DNA from: Planctomycetota bacterium
GTDB taxonomy: Bacteria; Planctomycetota; Planctomycetia; Pirellulales; Pirellulaceae
NCBI GenBank assembly: GCA_017303505.1
Contig: JAFLCP010000081.1
Coordinates: 1 to 35,059, forward strand
Length of the DNA stretch: 35,059 bases
Reading direction: 5' to 3'
Below, piece after piece: positions 1-7,732 of this stretch. The notes beneath the pieces are model-generated. The model was not told the DNA's origin. It saw only the letters and a list, made by a program, of their open reading frames with translations, and did not search any database. The first letter of the stretch is position 1. Every line of letters begins with the position of its first letter. A program made the position numbers and the translations under genes.

Positions 1-2058
1 TGTTTGTTGCTGGATGACACGCCAATTCCAGCCACCCTCATTCAGAAAATGCTGGAAAGTGGCAATGCTGATTTAGTGCGGTCCGCTTGGTGGTTCCTGG
101 GACATCGCTCCAAACCGATAGAAAAAGCAGAAGCCGCTATTTGGGATATCGGCCTTAAACGCGGGTTGTGGAATCAAACCAAGGAGTTTGATACTGAAGT
201 CGTTCAGGTCATGCTTGAGTCGATAGCTCTTCGTTCAACCGAATTGCGGCGATACCAATTCTCGCAACCGTTGAGTATTCGCACGGAAGACTCAAGCAAG
301 TTATCTTCCGCGCATTGGCAGTTGTTGTTATCGCTCAGCTATCGATTTCAAGGTGGTCCCGTTTCGATGGTGAAATGGGAAGGTTGGCCTGGCGGAACCG
401 AGTTGCTGCGGCAGACAGCCCAGGCCATATACGCACCACCGAGCAAGCGGGCGAATGTGCAAACTCTTGACTTGTTAGAACGCCAGTTATCGCAATGGAA
501 CATGGAAAAACGAACGGCAGATCAGTTGCCGATTGAGTTGTTCGCTGTGGCCATTCAAAAATTCTTGGGTGATTGGCGATATAGTATTCCTTTGCAAAAA
601 GATCCTCCCGATTCCACCATTCTCGATGGATATCGCTCTCTCGCCGTCAATGAAGTGCCGCAAAAGTTACGCGACTCATTGGCACTCAAGCTCGTGCAGT
701 GGAGCGGTCAGCCTTTCCTCGAATCGCGAAGTGACGTCAAGCAAGATCTGTGGCGAACGATCGCCATGTTGCAGTCCGCTTCGCCGCAAGTCTTAAATGA
801 TTGTCTGGCTCAGTTTGCAAGTAGCAGTCAACCGAGCGATAAGCTGCATTATCTTTTGGTCGCTTCACAATGTGTCGCAGCTCGCTCGCCACAGCAGACA
901 ACAGAAACGGCACAAGCGATGCAGAGTCTGGTAAGAGAAGTTGTAGCCCAGAATGTTTCGACCGATCGCAACTGGCCATCGCGTATGCAAGAGATTGTGA
1001 ATCTATTAAAGAAACGCGATCCGAAACTCATTCCTACATTATTGTCGCAAGCAGAATTTGGACTGCCCGTCGATTGGGTATGGGGACAAGCGACCGGAGA
1101 ATATTCGGGACAAGCTCGCGAGAAAATGCTGGCCAAGATGGAACAGTGGGACGATCGTGATGTGTCGATGGATGTCCTGCGATACATGGAGCCGGTGGCT
1201 AGCGATGCAAGGTTACTCAATCGAATTCGACGCATCGAAGGACGCGGCGATTTGGAGTATTGGATTATTCAGCAACTGGCAGCCTCCCCTGCCCCGCAAG
1301 ACTACACGCGTTTTGTTCGCGGCCTCGCATCGCGTGACGATGACCTTGCGTTACAAGCGTGGCGAGGATTAAAGCGTTTGAAATTGGAGGCACCGAAAGA
1401 GGAGCTCGTTCCTCTTGTGGATTTTCGCTTGCGAATGCCATTGCCCAATACATCGCGTAACGAATTGTCCGAGGTCGAACAACGTATTCGCACGTTGTTT
1501 CAGTCGCTCAAGATCAGTATTCCCAGCGGAGCAGTCAACCAATGGCCGTTGGAACGCTTGATTGGAGAAGCACTGGGCGATGAAGCCGCAAAAAAATGGA
1601 AAGAGTCGAAGAAGGCAATTCAATGGGAACCTCGCTTAGCAGAGGCGGAGAAATTGGGTGGTGATCTCAAGCGTGGTGAAGAGCTTTATCGACAATTGCG
1701 CTGTGCGGCTTGCCATCAAGGGGACAGTGCACTTGGCCCCGCATTAACCGGAGTGACCAAACGATTCTCGCGGGACGATTTATTTCGCGCCATCTATGAT
1801 CCTAATCGCGACATACCTGATCGTTATCGATCGGTGACTATCCTCACAACCGATGGTGAAGTGTTGACGGGTATCCCCGTTTATGATTCGGTTGATGGTG
1901 TTATTTTGGCGACCGTATCGGGCGAAAGCGTACGGGTCAAGAAAGAAGATATTGAACAACGTCGACCAGCCGAGCAGTCTTTGATGCCTGTCGGCTTGAT
2001 CGACGCTTTGACGCCCCAGCAACTGGCCGATTTACAAGAGTTTATCAGTCGTTTGTAG
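1..2058 (+). CDS. Large protein with C-terminal planctomycete-type haem-binding (cytochrome c) domain, 5' end missing
   Basis: The reading frame is open from the first base, so the gene begins upstream and at least 685 codons are visible. About 560 residues of helical, repeat-like sequence (probably HEAT-type; inferred) precede a c-type cytochrome domain. That domain has a CAACH haem site (Cys567, Cys570, His571, counting the TTG at position 4 as residue 1), and Met661 in the SLMPVGL stretch is the likely distal ligand. The region from GEELYRQLRCAACH to the C-terminus matches the Pirellula/Verrucomicrobium-type haem-binding domain known as TIGR02603. Planctomycetes have many such proteins, thought to be exported and to act in electron transfer or with sugar or sulfated-polymer dehydrogenases, but the exact role here cannot be read. 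The gene converges on the DinB-like gene with only 27 bp between stops and no obvious terminator. Confidence 0.85.
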   Translation, partial: CLLLDDTPIPATLIQKMLESGNADLVRSAWWFLGHRSKPIEKAEAAIWDIGLKRGLWNQTKEFDTEVVQVMLESIALRSTELRRYQFSQPLSIRTEDSSKLSSAHWQLLLSLSYRFQGGPVSMVKWEGWPGGTELLRQTAQAIYAPPSKRANVQTLDLLERQLSQWNMEKRTADQLPIELFAVAIQKFLGDWRYSIPLQKDPPDSTILDGYRSLAVNEVPQKLRDSLALKLVQWSGQPFLESRSDVKQDLWRTIAMLQSASPQVLNDCLAQFASSSQPSDKLHYLLVASQCVAARSPQQTTETAQAMQSLVREVVAQNVSTDRNWPSRMQEIVNLLKKRDPKLIPTLLSQAEFGLPVDWVWGQATGEYSGQAREKMLAKMEQWDDRDVSMDVLRYMEPVASDARLLNRIRRIEGRGDLEYWIIQQLAASPAPQDYTRFVRGLASRDDDLALQAWRGLKRLKLEAPKEELVPLVDFRLRMPLPNTSRNELSEVEQRIRTLFQSLKISIPSGAVNQWPLERLIGEALGDEAAKKWKESKKAIQWEPRLAEAEKLGGDLKRGEELYRQLRCAACHQGDSALGPALTGVTKRFSRDDLFRAIYDPNRDIPDRYRSVTILTTDGEVLTGIPVYDSVDGVILATVSGESVRVKKEDIEQRRPAEQSLMPVGLIDALTPQQLADLQEFISRL

Positions 2059-2085
2059 AGGTTGGGCTCGTTACGCTCCGATGAT

Positions 2086-2610
2086 TTATGCAGGCGGTAG
2101 CAACTGCATGCGGCGCCACGCGCTGATTTGTCCGCTGTGTGACATCACATGTCCGCCGAGATAAAAGCCGATGAGCGAACCAAGGGTTGGAAGTAGATGT
2201 TTCATCGGTGAGTCGACTGGGTTGTCCATGATCAACAGTGAATCATCTGCCTGGCGTAGGCTTTCTAAGGCCACTTGATACGAGCGTTCGAAGTAAGCCA
2301 AGAGTTCATCTTTATTGGGATAGATCTTGCCTTCGCGATCATCAACACACTTCGCATCTTTGGAGAATAGTGGTTGATAAGACTCTGGTAACGCGATTTG
2401 CTCCGATGGGACTTTCAAAAAGTCCAGCACACGTACCGGATAAAGGTTGAGGTGCCCGATAACAAATGCCGGATGATTGGAATCGATGGTGATGCCACCG
2501 GGCGTAGCCAGGCTACCGAACGAGCTGGCTGGAATGTCTTTGCACAGCCGCAAGGCATATCGCGGGCCAAGCACAGCCGCATCCGCCAAAACTTTTGAAT
2601 ACTGCCCCAT
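2086..2610 (-). CDS. DinB-like putative metal-dependent enzyme (first of two)
   Basis: A 174-residue protein with the layout of the DinB/YfiT four-helix-bundle superfamily. An N-terminal His sits in a HPAFVIGHLNLYPVR stretch (His53), and a C-terminal pair sits in GGHVMSHSGQISAWRR (His154 and His158). These three histidines would bind one divalent metal. Relatives include thiol-dependent S-transferases such as bacillithiol and mycothiol transferases and many uncharacterised proteins; the substrate cannot be told from sequence. The gene lies 65 bp downstream of the exonuclease gene on the same strand, with a short tandem repeat between. The next upstream gene but one is another, divergent DinB-like gene. 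Family assignment is good, function open. Confidence 0.75.
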   Translation of the reverse strand: MGQYSKVLADAAVLGPRYALRLCKDIPASSFGSLATPGGITIDSNHPAFVIGHLNLYPVRVLDFLKVPSEQIALPESYQPLFSKDAKCVDDREGKIYPNKDELLAYFERSYQVALESLRQADDSLLIMDNPVDSPMKHLLPTLGSLIGFYLGGHVMSHSGQISAWRRMQLLPPA

Positions 2611-2640
2611 ATATTATCCTCTCGCCACTCTGAAAACTGA

Positions 2641-2672
2641 ATCACTGAATCACTGAATCACTGAATCACTGA
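2641..2672. repeat. Four perfect tandem copies of an 8-bp unit
   Basis: ATCACTGA occurs four times head to tail, with related GAAAACTGA and GAAAACT sequences on either side. It fills most of the gap between the exonuclease stop and the DinB-like start on the minus strand, where the unit reads TCAGTGAT. It looks like a slippage-prone microsatellite. No function is evident. Confidence 0.9.
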
Positions 2673-2675
2673 AAA

Positions 2676-3707
2676 CTACCTTCTCTTCTTCACCTGAATT
2701 TCAACCACCGCTTGTCCGCCTGGCAAGAGTTGTACAAATTGTCGTTCGCTGAGCAGGCGAATAGGTTTGTCGCGCGGTGTTTCGGATTCGTTCGCTTGCA
2801 TGGCGGCGAGTGCAGTGGGTGGCACAGGGGAAGCGGCATCGGGTTGTCCCATGACCACATAGTCGGTTGCTGGTCCGATTTCATCTTCGCAGGTTGCGCC
2901 CAGCGAGCTAGCGAGGGCCATGGCATCGGCGCGGCTGAGTCCCATCAATTTGCCGGTGAAGAAAATGCGTCGACCGGTAAGTGGCTTATCGTTGCCAGCG
3001 ATCGATTGAATACGTTCGGCGTTGACTTGAACTTCGACTTTAGCTTTACGGCTCGGGATACCTTGTCGCCCGTAAGAGACTTCGGGGCGATTGGTGACGG
3101 GCCACGCAGTCCGCGAACGCTTGATGGTCTTGGGGCTTGATATCTGTCCCAATGAAACCACGCCACGTGTGAGAAAAAGTTTCTTTTCGAGATCTTCGAA
3201 TGACTCGGCTTGAACATGTTCGGCTGCGCGTAAAGCAACTTCTCCGCAGGTTCGTGAATCTTCGAGGGCGTCATGATGTTGGAAGCGAATTCCAAATCGC
3301 TCGGCTAAAGCGGCGAGTCCATAGCTGGTATGACCAGGCCAGCAGCGCTGTGCGATAAGGCGTGTGCAGGAGAAGTCGATACGTGGTGGGGCGACATCAT
3401 AGGTGGCAAGCGTACTGGTCAGTACACCCAGGTCGAAGCGAGCGTTGTGGGCGACGAGCAGCCGACCATCGAGCACAGGTTTACATTGTTCCCACACCGT
3501 AGCAAAGTTAGGTTGGTCCGCTACATGTTCGGGCTTTATGCCGTGGATCGCAATATTCTGTGGAGAGAAATAGAGTCGTGGTGGTTTGACGAGCCAACTC
3601 GCTTCGTGAACGATTCTGCCTTGTTCGTAGACGACCACTGCGAATTGGCATGCGCTATCGGGGCGACTGTTGGCCGTTTCGAAATCGATAGCGACAAAAT
3701 CGAGCAT
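2676..3707 (-). CDS. DEDDh 3'-5' exonuclease (DNA polymerase III epsilon-like) with C-terminal BRCT domain
   Basis: The N-terminal half is a DnaQ-like exonuclease with the full DEDDh set: Asp8 and Glu10 in AIDFETAN, Asp92 in AHNARFD, and His145 plus Asp150 in QHHDALEDSR. After a basic linker (about 180-240), residues 243-330 carry a BRCT-like domain starting LTGRRIFFTGKL, as in NAD-dependent ligase C-termini. Exonuclease-BRCT proteins occur widely in bacteria and are presumed to act in DNA repair rather than as the replicative proofreader. I chose ATG at 3707 because MLDFVAIDFE is the normal family N-terminus. An in-frame TTG at 3749 would add 14 residues and lies 8 bp after the stop of the upstream DinB-like gene, so co-transcription with it is likely. 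Confidence 0.88.
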   Translation of the reverse strand: MLDFVAIDFETANSRPDSACQFAVVVYEQGRIVHEASWLVKPPRLYFSPQNIAIHGIKPEHVADQPNFATVWEQCKPVLDGRLLVAHNARFDLGVLTSTLATYDVAPPRIDFSCTRLIAQRCWPGHTSYGLAALAERFGIRFQHHDALEDSRTCGEVALRAAEHVQAESFEDLEKKLFLTRGVVSLGQISSPKTIKRSRTAWPVTNRPEVSYGRQGIPSRKAKVEVQVNAERIQSIAGNDKPLTGRRIFFTGKLMGLSRADAMALASSLGATCEDEIGPATDYVVMGQPDAASPVPPTALAAMQANESETPRDKPIRLLSERQFVQLLPGGQAVVEIQVKKRR

Positions 3708-3757
3708 GGGGCGACCGAGCAAAAAGTGAATGGAAGTGATTTGACTCAAGCAAGGGA

Positions 3758-4306
3758 TTAACGCAGTGGATCTTTGCCAAGCATGCGGCGAATGATGCCT
3801 ATCTGACCGGCGTGAAGTGATTCATGGATAGGGCAAAACATAAGTGCTCCGATTTTTCGCGGATAAACGGCATACGGCATCTCAGTGGCTTCGCCGAATT
3901 GTTCAATGGGGAGCGAACGCACTGTTTGCAAAGCGGTTTCATGCACACGACCAAGGAGCGTCAACAATTCTGCGGCTGGAAGTGGATTGCTAAGTTGTTC
4001 AGGATTTCCCGACGTGCCACGCCCATATTGCTTGCGGAACCAACCTGGGATCAGATCTAGATCACTCGCTTCACGGCCTCGTTGTCGAAACAGCATCAGT
4101 CCATATTGGGAGAATGCGAGATGTCCCACTTGCCAGCCAATCGTCGATGGGGCTCCAGAAGGGGCGACGTACCAGAGTTCGGGCTCAATATCGGCAACCA
4201 GAGAGAGCGAATACTGTCGACAGAATTCCATTTGTCCCAATACAGTTTCCCGAATCTGTTGAAGTTCGGAGGCCGAAAGTTCTCGATGATCGGTTGGCAG
4301 GTTCAC
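3758..4306 (-). CDS. DinB-like putative metal-dependent enzyme (second of two)
   Basis: A 182-residue DinB superfamily protein. The metal-binding histidines are His62 in GWQVGHLAFSQYG and His161 and His165 in CPIHESLHAGQIGIIRR, at the usual positions at the end of helix 2 and in the last helix. The protein is only distantly similar to the DinB-like protein encoded at 2086-2610, so the two are not a recent duplication. It is the first gene of a three-gene minus-strand cluster (DinB-like, exonuclease, DinB-like) and reads away from the methyltransferase gene, with about 70 bp between the two starts. Substrate and thiol partner are unknown. Confidence 0.78.
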   Translation of the reverse strand: MNLPTDHRELSASELQQIRETVLGQMEFCRQYSLSLVADIEPELWYVAPSGAPSTIGWQVGHLAFSQYGLMLFRQRGREASDLDLIPGWFRKQYGRGTSGNPEQLSNPLPAAELLTLLGRVHETALQTVRSLPIEQFGEATEMPYAVYPRKIGALMFCPIHESLHAGQIGIIRRMLGKDPLR

Positions 4307-4376
4307 TGTTGAATTTTCACTTTCTAGCTAGGTGTCCAGTTGCGAGAAACATTGCCGGAGGATAAACCATATTTCT

Positions 4377-5159
4377 ATGGAAACAATTGCAGAAAATATC
4401 TACGACTTCCCCGTTTACTATGATCTGGTATTTGGTGCCGATTGGGCAGCCGAATTCCATTTTCTCACCGACTGTTTTGAAAAACATGTGAGCGGTCGCA
4501 CTCGTCGGCTCTTTGAGCCAGCTTGTGGAACCGGTCGTCTATTGTATCGATTCGCAAAGGAAGGGTATGCCCTAGGTGGCATCGATCTCAATTCCAAAGC
4601 CATCGAATATTGTAACGATCGCTTGGCCAAGCATGGTTACAAGGGTGAGATTTGGGTTGGCGATATGTGCGACTTTACCGTTGCCAAGCCCTATGACGCA
4701 TCGTTCAATACGATCAATAGTTTTCGGCATTTATTGACCGAGAAACAAGCCGTCGAACACTTGCAGTGTATGGCCAATGCGATTCGGCCAGGTGGTATTT
4801 ATGCCTTGGGCTTGCATCTAACGCCGACAGAAGGTCCACCGACGGATACCGAATCTTGGAATGCACGCCGAGGAAATCTGTCGGTCAACACGCATATGTG
4901 GCCCCTCAGTCGCGACTTAAAAATGCGAATCGAACGCTTTGGTATGCGATATGATGTTTACAGCCCAACCTCGCAAATGCGGATCGAAGGCGAATTGGTG
5001 TTGCGATCTTATACGGCCAAACAATTTGACCAACTGCTCAAGAAAGTTCCGCAATGGTCGATCGATGGTATCTACGATTTCCGCTACGACATCAATGAAC
5101 CGATCGAAATCGATGCGACAGTCGAAGATGTGGTCTTCATTCTTAAACGCCAAAAGTAG
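4377..5159 (+). CDS. Class I SAM-dependent methyltransferase
   Basis: A 260-residue protein with the class I methyltransferase fold. Motif I is at LFEPACGTGRLLYRFA (residues 46-61) and the acidic residue after strand 2 is Asp70 in GGIDLNSKAIEYC. GDMCDFTVAKPYDASFNTINSFRHL gives the motif II/III region. The acceptor substrate cannot be inferred. I placed the start at ATG 4377, which follows GGAGG at 4357-4361 with a rather long 15-nt spacer. An in-frame upstream start at 4332 would put the ribosome-binding site inside the coding region, so I reject it. The gene stands alone and is followed 60 bp later by a strong terminator. Confidence 0.83.
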   Translation: METIAENIYDFPVYYDLVFGADWAAEFHFLTDCFEKHVSGRTRRLFEPACGTGRLLYRFAKEGYALGGIDLNSKAIEYCNDRLAKHGYKGEIWVGDMCDFTVAKPYDASFNTINSFRHLLTEKQAVEHLQCMANAIRPGGIYALGLHLTPTEGPPTDTESWNARRGNLSVNTHMWPLSRDLKMRIERFGMRYDVYSPTSQMRIEGELVLRSYTAKQFDQLLKKVPQWSIDGIYDFRYDINEPIEIDATVEDVVFILKRQK

Positions 5160-5218
5160 TTCAGCTAAGGCTAACTGGTGAAACAGTTGGCTGAGCCTAC
5201 CCTCTCAAAACAAAATCA

Positions 5219-5262
5219 GCCCGAAGTGTTGATCGATTGCGATCATCGCTTCGGGCTTTTTT
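5219..5262 (+). terminator. Rho-independent terminator after the methyltransferase gene
   Basis: An 8-bp perfect stem, GCCCGAAG (5219-5226) with CTTCGGGC (5249-5256), is followed immediately by six T. A weaker imperfect hairpin, GGCTAACTG with CAGTTGGCT, lies just upstream around 5169-5192. Confidence 0.92.
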
Positions 5263-5324
5263 AATTGGCCTCAATTTTTTGCTGCCGCTACGGAGCACTC
5301 GATTATCGGTGTACGCAACGAGCT

Positions 5325-5357
5325 GCGAACCATGGCGTTGGAAACGCCATGATTCGC
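5325..5357. other. Long hairpin just 3' of the DUF3365 gene
   Basis: The arms are GCGAA-C-CATGGCGTT (5325-5339) and AACGCCATG-A-TTCGC (5343-5357). The stem is 15 bp with one mismatch and a 3-nt loop. It begins 5 bp beyond the stop of the minus-strand haem gene. No T-run follows in either direction, so it may stabilise the 3' end of the mRNA rather than act as an intrinsic terminator. Confidence 0.7.
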
Positions 5358-5361
5358 GGAG

Positions 5362-5928
5362 TTATTTCGGTTGGATTTTGAGTGTATAGGTTAGGGCGCC
5401 GATCGCTTCACCTTTCTTCACATCCTTATAGGATTCGTGGCACATAACGCACTTATCCATCACGACGGGAACTGCTGTCGCAAATCGAAGATAGCGACCA
5501 TCATCGCGGGTTTCGACTTGTTCGTAGGTTGCTTTCCCCTTCTTCAGTTCTTCGAGAGCTTTTTCTTCAAACTTATCTTTGGCTAAGTTTTCATCGTTGT
5601 AGGGTGAGCCCGTTGCGTCGATGAGGCGAACATCATGATGCCCTTTTTCTTTCATGGCCGAGAAAAGAGCTTTGGCTGCTGTCGCCGCAGCAAGGTCGGT
5701 TTCTTTGTTGACGTAGTGTTCGGTGATCAGCACGACAGCCGTTTTGTAGAGGTCATCAAGCATTAGGACTTGTTGCCGAGCAGCGGCAAGTGCCGGATCG
5801 GCTTTCGGTGCCTGTTGAACGGGTTTATCTTGAGGCTTGCGTTCTTGGCCAAAAAGGATGGGCTTGGCCAGCAGCGAGGTTGCGGTGAGGGCGATCAAGA
5901 CGAGAGGGATAGCGAATCGTTTGGGCAT
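5362..5928 (-). CDS. Exported monohaem cytochrome c, DUF3365/Tll0287-like
   Basis: A 188-residue protein. Residues 1-22 form a signal peptide (MPKRFAIPLVLIALTATSLL, then AKP). A charged, proline-containing linker and a sensor-like domain follow. Near the C-terminus a CVMCH motif (Cys160, Cys163, His164) binds one haem c. The whole matches the DUF3365 (Tll0287-like) family, which occurs as free periplasmic proteins or as the sensor part of kinases and is thought to sense redox state or small ligands; no signalling domain is fused here. The start is well supported: AGGAG lies 8 nt upstream of ATG, and a good promoter lies at 5970-5998. It is probably transcribed alone. Confidence 0.85.
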   Translation of the reverse strand: MPKRFAIPLVLIALTATSLLAKPILFGQERKPQDKPVQQAPKADPALAAARQQVLMLDDLYKTAVVLITEHYVNKETDLAAATAAKALFSAMKEKGHHDVRLIDATGSPYNDENLAKDKFEEKALEELKKGKATYEQVETRDDGRYLRFATAVPVVMDKCVMCHESYKDVKKGEAIGALTYTLKIQPK

Positions 5929-5969
5929 TCGGTGTACTCCTGTGGAAAATTAAATTGGACAACAGGAGT

Positions 5970-5998
5970 TTTATGTCTGATTCGTGGTCTTATGTCAA
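5970..5998 (-). promoter_or_regulatory. Sigma-70-type promoter for the DUF3365 haem protein gene
   Basis: Reading the minus strand, TTGACA (5998-5993), a 17-nt spacer and CATAAA (5975-5970) form a near-consensus promoter about 40 bp upstream of the start codon. The -35 box is perfect and the -10 box matches TATAAT at 4 of 6 positions. Not tested experimentally. Confidence 0.6.
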
Positions 5999-6052
5999 GT
6001 TAAATTCCGGGATTCGGGATTTCAGCACTCAAGTGTCGAATGGAGAAGCGGA

Positions 6053-6622
6053 TTAAGAGCGGGGTTTGGGCCAGGCGAAAAGGGTTGCCAGCAAGCCGGC
6101 CACAGAAATAACGGAGATAATGGCCGAAGTCCAAATTTGGCCATCGACATATTCGGCGGCCTTTTGGTTGTAGTAAAACGTGGGGCGTTTGCCGTCCCGA
6201 ACTTCTTCGGTGAGGGAGAAGTTATTCGATTCGATCCAATCGGCGAGCAATTCTTGGGAATCTTTTTCGTCGACGTGTTCATTGAGTCCAGCGATCATTT
6301 CTTCGGCGGATCCCCGAGTGTCTATTGTGGTGCGTCCCCAACCGTAATAAGCCGTGCGGGCAATGAACAGAACGGAGACGCCGAGACAAATCGCCAAGAC
6401 GATTCCGCGTCCCCCGCGCCACGCATTTCGGCTTTGTTCCCTCCGGTCGGGTGTGGCGGATGTGACCTCTTCGGCTACCTCAAGTCGGTTCACCTCCCTG
6501 AGGGTAGGGACTTGATTAGAAGCTTGGCAGTTTGGGCAATTTATAGCTTCCCCTGCTTGGCTCACCGTAATAGCTATTTTGGTTCCGCAGTTCTTGCAAG
6601 GGAGCAAAAAGTTTCTGGCCAT
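6053..6622 (-). CDS. Zinc-ribbon membrane protein of unknown function
   Basis: A 189-residue protein starting MARNFLLPCKNCG. The N-terminus carries a zinc ribbon with two CxxC pairs (Cys9/Cys12 and Cys29/Cys32). A hydrophobic segment at about 73-92, a soluble loop of about 70 residues and a second hydrophobic segment at about 164-184 follow. With the ribbon in the cytoplasm, the acidic loop (100-160) would face the periplasm. Proteins of this layout are common in planctomycetes, but no function is established that I can name. I prefer ATG 6622 over the upstream start at 6664 because the Cys motif follows it directly. No clear ribosome-binding site is visible. Confidence 0.7.
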   Translation of the reverse strand: MARNFLLPCKNCGTKIAITVSQAGEAINCPNCQASNQVPTLREVNRLEVAEEVTSATPDRREQSRNAWRGGRGIVLAICLGVSVLFIARTAYYGWGRTTIDTRGSAEEMIAGLNEHVDEKDSQELLADWIESNNFSLTEEVRDGKRPTFYYNQKAAEYVDGQIWTSAIISVISVAGLLATLFAWPKPRS

Positions 6623-7729
6623 AGGGTGCTCTGTGCTTCGGTTCAACCGTCGAAAAGGGAGCAACTTAGCCCGGATTTGACTGGACCGGCGCGTTGCTCA
6701 AGTTAAAATTGGAATAAGAAATCGTCGAGCTGGAAGTCGGAACTCAACGAGATCAAACTCAGAGTTAAATCTGTGAGTTGTTCTCTATTGTAACCTACCA
6801 CGGCGCGAAGAGGACTCGGCAACTATGGAGGGGCGGCCGAAAACTTGGGGATGGAGAAAGACGTCACGGGTTTTCTTGGGGATGCGGAACAATAAAGGTT
6901 GCTCGGGTTAGCCACATCATAAAGTGCCGGACCAATTTTCCGGCGGGTAGATTACCATTCATAACAATCGCGGCTGCTGACCTCCCTTTTATCCGTTATC
7001 TGAGAACCAGGCGCACATCGCACGACCTGCCTTACATTTTGATGCTGCCGAAGAACCAACTCGACCAGTTGGCGCAATGTTATTTATTGATTGCAAATTA
7101 ATCATGGCTTAGCATTGGCATGTGTTGTCACGATGTCGCACGGGACCTATCTCTCTACTCTGAGTTGCGGAACGTGATTCCGGTTTAGTTCGGGTGTTTG
7201 TTCATGAATCCTTAATTGGGTTGTGGCGAACGGTTCGGGCTGAGTTGAAACGGATGAACGAATCTCGAAGTCCGCATGACGTATCCGGCGTGGAACTTAC
7301 GCTTGCAAGTTGTATCGTTCGTCCGGTGGCAATAAGCCAGTGGGGCGAAGTAGTCAAACCCAAATGGGGCGATAACGAGCACTTGAGAAGTAAGTGATAT
7401 GCAGGGATGGTCGAAATTTTTGGAATAAAGGAAGCCGCGACAATCTACGGTTTGATCCGCAATGTTTACCTGCGCCACTTAATTGGACGCTTGCTAGGCA
7501 TTTGAGTGGGTCAGTGCAGCGTCGCCGTTTTGCTTATTCCACTAACCCATTTAAGCGTAAAGATTTACTATTTATTCACGGAGGTCCGACGGTCGGTTCA
7601 CAGGTGGTAGAATACAGAGCGACCCTGAAAAGTTGACAACTCGAACGAGACGTCGAATTTTTGGCCGGTTGCTTGTTACTCTTTCCTGCTGACCACTATT
7701 GGTCCCTCGGCGTATTAGGAGCATTGGCC
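6623..7729. other. Gene-poor stretch upstream of the sigma-factor gene
   Basis: About 1.1 kb with no credible gene. Three short open frames (6778-7101 plus, 7194-7397 plus, 7212-7478 minus) lack good ribosome-binding sites and recognisable protein features. Small inverted repeats are visible: GCCGGA/TCCGGC at 6926-6944 and CCGAC/GTCGG at 7586-7596. A TTGACA lies at 7633-7638 without a convincing -10. No tRNA-like fold was found. The region may hold the sigma-factor promoters, a long leader or an RNA gene, but nothing can be assigned. Confidence 0.6.
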
Positions 7730-7732
7730 TTG
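7717..7732 (+). promoter_or_regulatory. Ribosome-binding site and TTG start that decide the sigma-factor N-terminus
   Basis: AGGAG at 7717-7721 is followed after 8 nt by an in-frame TTG at 7730. There is no in-frame ATG between the upstream in-frame stop (TGA, 7634-7636) and the first conserved sigma region. Other possible starts are TTG at 7661, 7673 and 7724, all with poorer spacing. Confidence 0.55.

Noticed and set aside
5984-6706. Plus-strand frame of 240 residues
   Set aside because: It is antisense to the zinc-ribbon membrane protein gene, which has CxxC pairs and two membrane segments.
6778-7101. Possible 107-residue gene upstream of the sigma factor
   Set aside because: It has no ribosome-binding site, no protein-like pattern and an odd composition.
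7633-7661. TTGACA at 7633-7638 as the sigma-gene promoter
   Set aside because: No acceptable -10 box lies 16-19 bp downstream.
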